This document shows positions 1 to 4,842 of a stretch of DNA of 7,872 nucleotides, one piece after another. Source of the stretch: Sulfurimonas sp. Its GTDB lineage: Bacteria > Campylobacterota > Campylobacteria > Campylobacterales > Sulfurimonadaceae. Both the position numbers and the translations under genes were made by a program. The stretch covers positions 1-7,872 of the forward strand of contig QNZR01000041.1 in the NCBI GenBank assembly GCA_003978475.1, written 5' to 3'. Position 1 is the stretch's first letter; each line of letters starts with the position of its first letter. The notes beneath the pieces were generated by a model. That model did no database searches and was not told where the DNA came from. It saw only the letters and a list, made by a program, of their open reading frames with translations.

Positions 1-266
1 AGCACCGGTGTAGCATCAATGGCTGGTTCTTCCGACCAAGGTAAAAAAAGAACTGTGGTCCACCACTCTCTAATGTCCTCAATCGCAATACCTAGGGTAC
101 GGGCAATGCACGCCGGCACCAATGCGTAGTTTTCAATCTCGCGTCGACGGAGAGTCCTCGAAAGGAAATTCGCTAACGTGTGACTATCACTCTTGTCACG
201 TAGTGTCTTCTCACAGACAGAGTTCAAGGGAACGCCGTCGCGATCACGTAAACTCAACGCTCGGAT
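1..266 (-). other. Sequence resembling the C-terminal region of an OLD-family/AAA ATPase (TOPRIM-type nuclease), joined to trxB
   Basis: Read on the minus strand in the trxB frame, this stretch is open throughout. It encodes RALSLRDRDGVPLN, then RTLRRREIENYALVPACIA and GIAIEDIREWW. The pattern 'L.DRDG', a spacer, then 'RREIENYLL.P..IA' is what I recall from the TOPRIM-containing C-terminal half of OLD-type ATP-dependent nucleases and related AAA ATPases of defence islands. There the DxD contributes to metal binding. No start codon context of its own is visible, so it looks like the interior of a larger gene cut at the join. The family assignment rests on motif memory from about 88 residues and is tentative. 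The short 'EIENY' also occurs in TrxB, but the surrounding residues do not fit TrxB. Confidence 0.45.
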
Positions 267-377
267 GCCCGGCATCCCTTTTTCAAACATCGTCACCCTG
301 CTTAAACCGCCTCGTGTCGTGTAAAGTCCCGCAGTCAATCCTGCCGGACCACCACCGATAATCGCACAATCAAGCAT
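1..377 (-). CDS. trxB: Thioredoxin reductase 5' end, fused in frame to unrelated sequence (partial, runs off the left edge)
   Basis: The ATG is at 377-375 and overlaps the stop of the upstream gene by one base (TGATG), with an AAGGAG ribosome site just upstream. Residues 1-37 are typical Campylobacterota TrxB: MLDCAIIGGGPAGLTAG is the FAD-binding Rossmann motif, followed by LYTTRGG and FEKGMPG. In the family the next residues are GQIT...EIENYPG, leading into the NADPH domain with its CxxC. Here the match ends at Gly37 (about position 267), and the frame continues without a stop for about 88 more codons of different protein (see 1-266). The redox-active Cys pair and NADPH domain are therefore absent from what is visible. 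TrxB normally reduces TrxA with NADPH, and trxA lies two genes upstream. The N-terminal identity is strong. Whether the fusion is real or an artefact cannot be told from the window. Confidence 0.8.
   Translation of the reverse strand, partial: MLDCAIIGGGPAGLTAGLYTTRGGLSRVTMFEKGMPGIRALSLRDRDGVPLNSVCEKTLRDKSDSHTLANFLSRTLRRREIENYALVPACIARTLGIAIEDIREWWTTVLFLPWSEEPAIDATPV
263..277. repeat. 15-bp perfect inverted repeat at the trxB junction
   Basis: GGATGCC-C-GGCATCC is a 7-bp perfect inverted repeat with a one-base centre at position 270. It covers codons 35-37 of trxB (Met-Pro-Gly) and the first codon of the non-TrxB sequence, so it sits on the point where TrxB homology ends. Short inverted repeats of this kind are typical sites of template switching. 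Confidence 0.75.
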
Positions 378-862
378 CACAGCTCCTTAATTTTTGTTGA
401 TAATTTTTGTAACGTATCCAGTTCGCGTATCATACTATCTTGTTTATAAAGCTTCTCTTTGCTTTTCTTAATAATAAAGACCGACGGGGATTTGTAAATA
501 TTGAACCTCTGAATAAACTTCAGCATTGTGTTGGTACCACACCGTAAAAATGTCACCTTCGCATTCGAAGCAATACGCTGCTGATAATAATCTACCGCAA
601 TTATAGGGTAAGAACTCTTAGCATTTTTAATCTGTGTCACGGTGTCGGGTGACTTGGAGCTAAAAAACAGAACAATATAGCGCTCGGAAGCGGGGTCGAA
701 TATCTCATTTTGGGTATAAAAAACCCATTCACCAAAATCAATAAACTTGTATTCCGAAAATTTGTAGTTAAAATAGGCAAAGGCGGCAGCAATCATTGCC
801 GCGCCGAAAAAAGAGGCTAAAAGAGTAGCAACCGAGAAGAGTCCGCCTCCCCGTCGCGCCAC
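377..862 (-). CDS. Membrane-anchored thioredoxin-fold protein lacking CXXC (hypothetical)
   Basis: This 161-residue protein has no family name I can assign. It has a basic N-terminus (MARRGG), one hydrophobic segment at about residues 9-31, and then a soluble domain that is probably periplasmic. The domain reads like a thioredoxin fold: a beta strand RYIVLFFSSKSPD (61-73) where the CXXC should follow, a second strand PIIAVDYY (86-93), and KFIQRFNIYKSPSVFII (115-131) with Pro126 at the cis-Pro position. The CXXC is replaced by SSKSPD, and the only Cys is Cys108, so disulfide exchange by the usual mechanism is unlikely. The start is GTG at 862-860, 17 nt after the trxA stop, with a weak ribosome site. 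The stop overlaps the trxB ATG (TGATG), so the gene is co-translated between trxA and trxB. A scaffold, binding or chaperone role is inference only. Confidence 0.75.
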   Translation of the reverse strand: MARRGGGLFSVATLLASFFGAAMIAAAFAYFNYKFSEYKFIDFGEWVFYTQNEIFDPASERYIVLFFSSKSPDTVTQIKNAKSSYPIIAVDYYQQRIASNAKVTFLRCGTNTMLKFIQRFNIYKSPSVFIIKKSKEKLYKQDSMIRELDTLQKLSTKIKEL

Positions 863-879
863 TTTATTGAGCCTACGTC

Positions 880-1197
880 TTACAGTAGTGAGTTGAGTTT
901 ATCGGTAAATGCCTGCTTGGATGCCGCACCGACCATTTGATCTACCAGTTCACCGTCTTTAAAAAACATAATGGTAGGAATGGAACGAATACCGTATTTC
1001 ACGCCGATGTCCTGCTCTTCATCTGTGTTGACTTTACAGATATTGGCCTTCCCGGAAAACTCCTCTGCCAACTCTTCAATTACCGGAGCAATCATACGAC
1101 ATGGACCACACCACGGTGCCCAAAAGTCCACTAAAGAGACACCCTCTTTTATTGTTGCTTCAAAATTTGCTGAAGTCAGTTCAATATATTTCGCCAT
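880..1197 (-). CDS. trxA: Thioredoxin 1
   Basis: This is a complete 105-residue cytoplasmic thioredoxin, the usual length. The active site WAPWCGPC holds the redox Cys30 and Cys33. The buried Asp is in LVDFWAP (Asp24), and the cis-proline is Pro74 in RSIPTIMFF. The C-terminal GAASKQAFTDKLNSLL closes the fold. It reduces disulfides in ribonucleotide reductase, peroxiredoxins and similar substrates, and is itself reduced by TrxB, encoded downstream. One extra Cys (Cys54) is outside the active site. The ATG at 1197-1195 has AAGGAT seven bases upstream, and a TATAAT box lies in the 54-bp gap to yraN. The gene can therefore be transcribed independently as well as from the upstream run. Confidence 0.97.
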   Translation of the reverse strand: MAKYIELTSANFEATIKEGVSLVDFWAPWCGPCRMIAPVIEELAEEFSGKANICKVNTDEEQDIGVKYGIRSIPTIMFFKDGELVDQMVGAASKQAFTDKLNSLL

Positions 1198-1204
1198 CGC
1201 TATT

Positions 1205-1236
1205 ATCCTTTAACTTAAATTGTTGCATTAATTATA
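1205..1236 (-). promoter_or_regulatory. trxA promoter (-10 box) and ribosome site
   Basis: In the yraN-trxA gap the minus strand carries a perfect TATAAT at 1236-1231, about 33 bases upstream of the trxA ATG, and the ribosome site AAGGAT at 1210-1205. No convincing -35 hexamer is seen at 16-18 bp, which is common for Campylobacterota housekeeping promoters. This suggests that trxA-orf-trxB has its own promoter inside the larger run. Confidence 0.55.
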
Positions 1237-1251
1237 CCGATGGTTTCTTAA

Positions 1252-1581
1252 TCAAAACGTAATATTTTCCAAAAACTCCACACCATCAGGCGTTACAATT
1301 GCCGCATCAATACAATAATCGACATCAAGTGCATGTTTTTTCAGATAACAATCCACCGTTTTTACAATGCGTTTTATTTTTTGGGGCGTTACATTTTGTA
1401 TCGCCTGTTCATAATCCTGGGCGCTTTTGACTTCAATAAAATGCACCAGATTCTCTTTACGGGCAATAATGTCAATTTCACCGAAACGACTGTAGCAATT
1501 TCGCTCCATAATGACAAATCCCTGTTGTTGCAAGAATTGACATGTATTGTCTTCGGCAATATTTCCTTTGGCGCGACTCAA
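1252..1581 (-). CDS. yraN: YraN/UPF0102-family putative endonuclease
   Basis: This 109-residue protein belongs to the UPF0102 family, whose members have a restriction-endonuclease-like PD-(D/E)XK fold. The order of motifs fits: RAKGNIAED near the N-terminus, GFVIMERN (21-28), GEIDIIA (34-40) with Glu35 and Asp37, FIEVK (48-52) with Glu50 and Lys52 as metal/catalytic residues, and a QKIKR helix (67-71). The exact cellular role of the family is not settled; DNA processing or repair is the usual suggestion. The start is TTG at 1581-1579, overlapping the stop of the upstream gene by four bases (TTGA), with GAGG about ten bases upstream. Translation is probably coupled to the formate dehydrogenase-like gene. 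The placement directly before trxA is the same as in Helicobacter pylori. Confidence 0.92.
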   Translation of the reverse strand: MSRAKGNIAEDNTCQFLQQQGFVIMERNCYSRFGEIDIIARKENLVHFIEVKSAQDYEQAIQNVTPQKIKRIVKTVDCYLKKHALDVDYCIDAAIVTPDGVEFLENITF

Positions 1582-3644
1582 AGGTTGACAACCTCGACTT
1601 TAACAGATTTAAATGCCGCTGTTAAAATCAGCTCATCACGCTTGTCGCCAAAGAGCGCATTAATTTTTGAAGCGCTGTGGTGAAAGGTAACAAAAAGCGT
1701 TTTGGGCTGTACTTTGTCGGTAAATTTGACCCTTAACGGTGTCGTCTGACCAAATGCCGTCTTCAAAATTACCTTCTCACCGGTAAAATCGGCGGCATCT
1801 TCGTTACAGACAAGCAATATATCTTCGCTGTAGTGTTTGTTAAGCGCCTCACTCCGAAGGGTTTGTGCCGCGTTGTTGTAGTGTGCCAACGTTCGCCCTG
1901 TTGTCAAGTGATACCCCTTCAGCGTGTTGGTACGAATCTCTTGAATCATACCGCGCTCTTGGTACTGGTGGTAGTGAAACTCCCCCAGACCATCGGATGT
2001 ACGGAAATCGAGCAGATGCAGTACCGGCGTATCTTCATTGTAGACCGGCCACTGCAAGCCCCGTTTTCGGTGACGTTGCAGTCGCAAATATGACGCACCG
2101 CTATAGCGCCGATGCGCGGTTTGACGCACTTCATCCCACACTTGTGAACTGTCTTTATAGTTGTAGCTGCCGCCGAGTTTGTTGTCAAGCATCTGAATCA
2201 CCTCCCAATCATCAGGAAGGTCACTCTGCACCAGCGGCTGAGAAAGATGCAGCCGACGCATGGCATTGACGTACACTCCGGTCTTCTCATAGGCCGATTT
2301 AACACCAATGACAATATCGGCACGCTTGGCAATATCGGTCATAAAGAGCTCTTGTACGACAATCAGTTCAAGTTGATCCATCGCCGCATTGATTTTGTTG
2401 ATATTGGGGTGAATGTGCATAATATCTTCCCCCATATTGTGCAGCGATTTAATGCTGCCGCCCAGCATGGCATCAATGAGCTCGGGGGTCATCAACCCAA
2501 TCTCTTTAGGGGTTTGGTAATCGGGGTCGTAGTATGGAAGGCAGCCCATATCGCACGCACCCTGCACATTATTCTGCCCACGCAACGGCATCAGCCCTAC
2601 TCCGGTTTTTCCAATATTTCCGGTCAGCAGTGCCAAATGAGTAATCGCCATAACGGCAAACGAGCCGTCAATATGCTCCGTAATGCCCAGACCCCAAAAA
2701 ATCATGGAGTTTTTGACGGCATACTCACGCGCAATGTTGGGAATGAGTTTCGCTAAATGCTCATACCCTGCAATATGTTCAAAATATTTCGGATCGGCAT
2801 AAGGATCGCCCATAATCTTCTCTTTATATGCCTCAAACCACTTGGTTCGTGTGGCGATAAAGTTCTTATTGTACAGCTCTTCTTCAATAATGACATATGC
2901 CATCATGTTGAGAATCAGCAGATTGGCTTCATGGGGAATGATGGCTTTATGTTTGGCATATTTCATGAGCTTGATGTCACGGACATCAATAACGGCCAAA
3001 TGATTGTTCTGCCGTGCCGTTTCGACAATACGATTGGCAACAATAGGGTGAGCTTCGGTCGTGTTGGATCCCATGACAATAATAAATTCGGTTTCATAAA
3101 TATCATTGTACGGATTCGTTGCGGCACCTTCACCGATGGTCGTACGCATCCCTTTAAGACTCGGGGAGTGACAGACACGTGCGCAGTTGTCAACATGAGG
3201 CGAATTCAGCGTATGACGTGTGTATTTTTGAAACAGGTACGCACTCTCACATGAGGTACGCGCACCTCCGATGGAACACAGACTGTATTGCCCGTATTTC
3301 TGCTTAATCTGTAGCATTTTCATACTCGCTGCGGTGGTCGCAGCATCCAGATCACACGCATACCATGTGGCATCATACTCACGCAAAGCAGCTGACACAG
3401 CAGTGTGAATCTCTGGGTTCTGTTCCAAAAATCGTTTACGGATACGCGGTGTGCGGATCCGGTCGTCAGAACTGACAAAATCGTACCCGTACTTGCCTTT
3501 AATGCAAAGTTTCCCCTGCGATACATAGCCATCGGGCGATGCAAAAATCTTCTGAATCGTATTGTCCTCCACCCGGGCGACAATATCACACCCCACACCA
3601 CAGTAGGTGCAGACACTCTCTATCTCTTTTACCTTTGCGCTCAT
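1578..3644 (-). CDS. Formate dehydrogenase alpha-subunit-like molybdopterin oxidoreductase (Cys type)
   Basis: The 688-residue protein resembles FdhF/FdhA-type formate dehydrogenases (about 700 residues). Cys12, Cys15, Cys19 and Cys47 (CTYCGVGC...GKLCIKGK) bind one [4Fe-4S] cluster. ARVCHSPS carries Cys158-His159 at the place of Sec-His in E. coli FdhF, so this is the Cys form and no stop or SECIS is needed. LRGQNNVQGACDMG (354-367) contains the active-site Arg355. The C-terminal pterin-binding domain shows TTGRTLAHYN (581-590) and FVTFHHSASKINALFGD (651-667). There is no twin-arginine signal, so it is cytoplasmic. The usual EK.GT..N.ERR motif is EKTGVYVNAMRR here. ATG at 3644 is chosen over an upstream ATG at 3683 because AGGTGAG lies seven bases before it and nothing precedes the other. 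No electron-transfer subunit or maturation gene is adjacent, so the substrate is inferred, not proven. Confidence 0.88.
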   Translation of the reverse strand: MSAKVKEIESVCTYCGVGCDIVARVEDNTIQKIFASPDGYVSQGKLCIKGKYGYDFVSSDDRIRTPRIRKRFLEQNPEIHTAVSAALREYDATWYACDLDAATTAASMKMLQIKQKYGQYSLCSIGGARTSCESAYLFQKYTRHTLNSPHVDNCARVCHSPSLKGMRTTIGEGAATNPYNDIYETEFIIVMGSNTTEAHPIVANRIVETARQNNHLAVIDVRDIKLMKYAKHKAIIPHEANLLILNMMAYVIIEEELYNKNFIATRTKWFEAYKEKIMGDPYADPKYFEHIAGYEHLAKLIPNIAREYAVKNSMIFWGLGITEHIDGSFAVMAITHLALLTGNIGKTGVGLMPLRGQNNVQGACDMGCLPYYDPDYQTPKEIGLMTPELIDAMLGGSIKSLHNMGEDIMHIHPNINKINAAMDQLELIVVQELFMTDIAKRADIVIGVKSAYEKTGVYVNAMRRLHLSQPLVQSDLPDDWEVIQMLDNKLGGSYNYKDSSQVWDEVRQTAHRRYSGASYLRLQRHRKRGLQWPVYNEDTPVLHLLDFRTSDGLGEFHYHQYQERGMIQEIRTNTLKGYHLTTGRTLAHYNNAAQTLRSEALNKHYSEDILLVCNEDAADFTGEKVILKTAFGQTTPLRVKFTDKVQPKTLFVTFHHSASKINALFGDKRDELILTAAFKSVKVEVVNL

Positions 3645-3715
3645 GTTGCTTCTCACCTGTTTAGATGGAGCAAGTGTACACATATCTATCTTAAAAAATA
3701 CACACTGTTTTCAGA

Positions 3716-4345
3716 CTATTTAAGAAACTCAACCACCGCTTCAAACGGCAGGCGCACCTGTGGTGACTGCTCCTTCAATCGGTACCCGAACGGCAGCATC
3801 AATGCGAGTTGGTATTGGGTCGTATCGAGCTCTAAAATACGCTCGACTTCATCTTTTTCAAAGCCTTCAATCGGGCAGGAATCAATACCGATATAAGCCG
3901 CTGCCGTCATCATATTGGCAGCGGCAATATAGGTCTGTCGTGCCGTCCAGGCATAAATATCGGCATCACTGCGTAACGTCTCATGCAGATGTTTGGCGTA
4001 AAGATCCAGGTAAAAATCCAAGGTTTCTTGAGGCATATCACGCCGCATAAAGCGCGCTTTGGGAATGCCGCTTTGAGGCTTGACACCCTCAATGCCCGCC
4101 AACACGACAACCAGATGCGAACAAGACGTAATCTGTACCTGATTCCAGCATTTCGGACGCAGTACGGCTTTGAGCTCCCTGTTGGTAATGACAAGAAACT
4201 TCCACGCCTCCATACCAAACGATGAGGGCGACTTGCGCCCTGCTTCTAAAATATAATGCATCTGCTCGTCGGGAATAACACGGTTCTCATCAAACACTTT
4301 ACACGCATGTCGAAAGTCCATGGCTTTCATAAAATCGTTGTTCAT
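3716..4345 (-). CDS. NAD(P)H nitroreductase, NfsB-like FMN flavoprotein
   Basis: This is a complete 209-residue protein of the nitroreductase family, cytoplasmic, normally an FMN-binding homodimer that reduces quinones, nitro compounds or similar electrophiles with NAD(P)H. Supporting motifs are FRHACKVFDE (11-20, phosphate contacts of FMN), AGRKSPSSFGMEAWKF (35-50), and IDSCPIEGF (154-162), the typical NfsB 'CPIEGF' block, followed by LMLPFGYR (182-189). ATG at 4345 is chosen over an in-frame ATG at 4375 because AAAGGAG lies five bases upstream and the longer version adds atypical residues and would overlap the promoter. It is divergent from an HxlR-family regulator with an inverted repeat in its promoter, which points to induction by thiol-reactive or oxidising compounds. 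It ends 71 bp before the formate dehydrogenase-like gene, and I see no terminator between them. The physiological substrate is unknown. Confidence 0.9.
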   Translation of the reverse strand: MNNDFMKAMDFRHACKVFDENRVIPDEQMHYILEAGRKSPSSFGMEAWKFLVITNRELKAVLRPKCWNQVQITSCSHLVVVLAGIEGVKPQSGIPKARFMRRDMPQETLDFYLDLYAKHLHETLRSDADIYAWTARQTYIAAANMMTAAAYIGIDSCPIEGFEKDEVERILELDTTQYQLALMLPFGYRLKEQSPQVRLPFEAVVEFLK

Positions 4346-4365
4346 CTCATCTCCTTTTGCTTGCA

Positions 4366-4395
4366 ATCCTAGCATTCAATATGCTAACATGTCAA
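4366..4395 (-). promoter_or_regulatory. Nitroreductase promoter
   Basis: On the minus strand there is a perfect -35 TTGACA (4395-4390), an 18-bp spacer and a -10 TAGGAT (4371-4366, four of six matches). It ends about 20 bases upstream of the nitroreductase ATG. The 17-bp inverted repeat at 4370-4386 fills most of the spacer and touches the -10 box. Confidence 0.6.
4370..4386. promoter_or_regulatory. Candidate operator for the HxlR-family regulator
   Basis: TAGCAT-TCAAT-ATGCTA is a perfect 6-bp inverted repeat with a 5-bp spacer. It lies between the -35 and -10 elements of the nitroreductase promoter and about 50 bp before the divergent regulator gene. This is where a dimeric winged-helix repressor would block RNA polymerase. 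Assignment to the neighbouring regulator is inferred from position and symmetry. Confidence 0.5.
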
Positions 4396-4435
4396 GAACT
4401 ATCTAAAAAGGTATATACATACAAAAAGGATACTA

Positions 4436-4807
4436 TTGAAGATTATTTATGAAAATAATGAGTACGCCTGCTCTTTCGAATTTGCACTGGATCTTATTAG
4501 CGGAAAATGGAAAGGATTGATTTTATGGCACTTAAGTCATGGAACGCTACGTTACGGTGAAATCAAAAAACGCATGGGACACATTACCCAAAAAATGTTG
4601 ACTCAAACATTGAGAGATCTGGAAAAAAATATGCTTGTTACACGCAAAGTGTATCCTGTGGTACCGCCAAAAGTAGAATACACCATTACCCGGGAGGGTA
4701 TGAGGCTGATTCCGATCTTTCAACAGCTTCAGGAGTGGGGTGGCCACATGGGTGCCAAACTGGGAACGGCAGTCACCTGTTCGGGCGACCCTCAGTTGCC
4801 AGATTAA
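4436..4807 (+). CDS. HxlR/DUF24-family winged-helix regulator, probable thiol sensor
   Basis: This 123-residue protein matches the HxlR family: CSFEFALDLISGKWKGLILWHL (Cys12 onward), the helix-turn-helix GEIKKRMGHITQKMLTQTLRDLE, and the wing VPPKVEYTITREG. The start is TTG at 4436-4438, with AAGGA five bases upstream; a nearby ATG is out of frame. Cys12 occupies the conserved redox position of this family (Cys6 of YodB, Cys14 of HypR in B. subtilis). A second Cys, Cys115, lies near the C-terminus, as in YodB, where N- and C-terminal cysteines form intersubunit disulfides. The divergent nitroreductase fits, since YodB and HypR control nitroreductase and quinone-detoxifying genes. Control of the nitroreductase through the repeat at 4370-4386 is therefore likely. 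Repression versus activation is not determinable here, but the repeat position favours repression. Confidence 0.9.
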   Translation: MKIIYENNEYACSFEFALDLISGKWKGLILWHLSHGTLRYGEIKKRMGHITQKMLTQTLRDLEKNMLVTRKVYPVVPPKVEYTITREGMRLIPIFQQLQEWGGHMGAKLGTAVTCSGDPQLPD

Positions 4808-4842
4808 AACGTACCGTACAAGAGCGGCTCTAACCTGTCAAT

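Noticed and set aside
122..361. 79-residue plus-strand frame across the trxB junction
   Set aside because: It is antisense to both the trxB start and the OLD-like sequence, and has no ribosome site or motif.
3168..3182. Possible selenocysteine site in the formate dehydrogenase-like gene
   Set aside because: The active-site codon in ARVCHSPS is an ordinary Cys codon; there is no in-frame TGA.
2247..3254. Two adjoining long plus-strand frames (169 and 165 residues)
   Set aside because: They lie antisense to the formate dehydrogenase-like gene. Their sequences look like reversed codon shadows and lack ribosome sites.
3674..3681. GTGTACAC palindrome upstream of the formate dehydrogenase-like gene
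   Set aside because: An 8-bp palindrome alone is expected by chance, and no promoter boxes or second copy support it.
4411..4418. GTATATAC palindrome upstream of the regulator gene
   Set aside because: It is short, AT-rich and close to the ribosome site; it may be part of a -10 region, but chance is sufficient. No matching -35 was found.
4817..4842. AGAGCGGCTCT as a terminator between the convergent genes
   Set aside because: The hairpin would have a one-base loop or only a three-base-pair stem, and no T-run follows. Not a credible intrinsic terminator.
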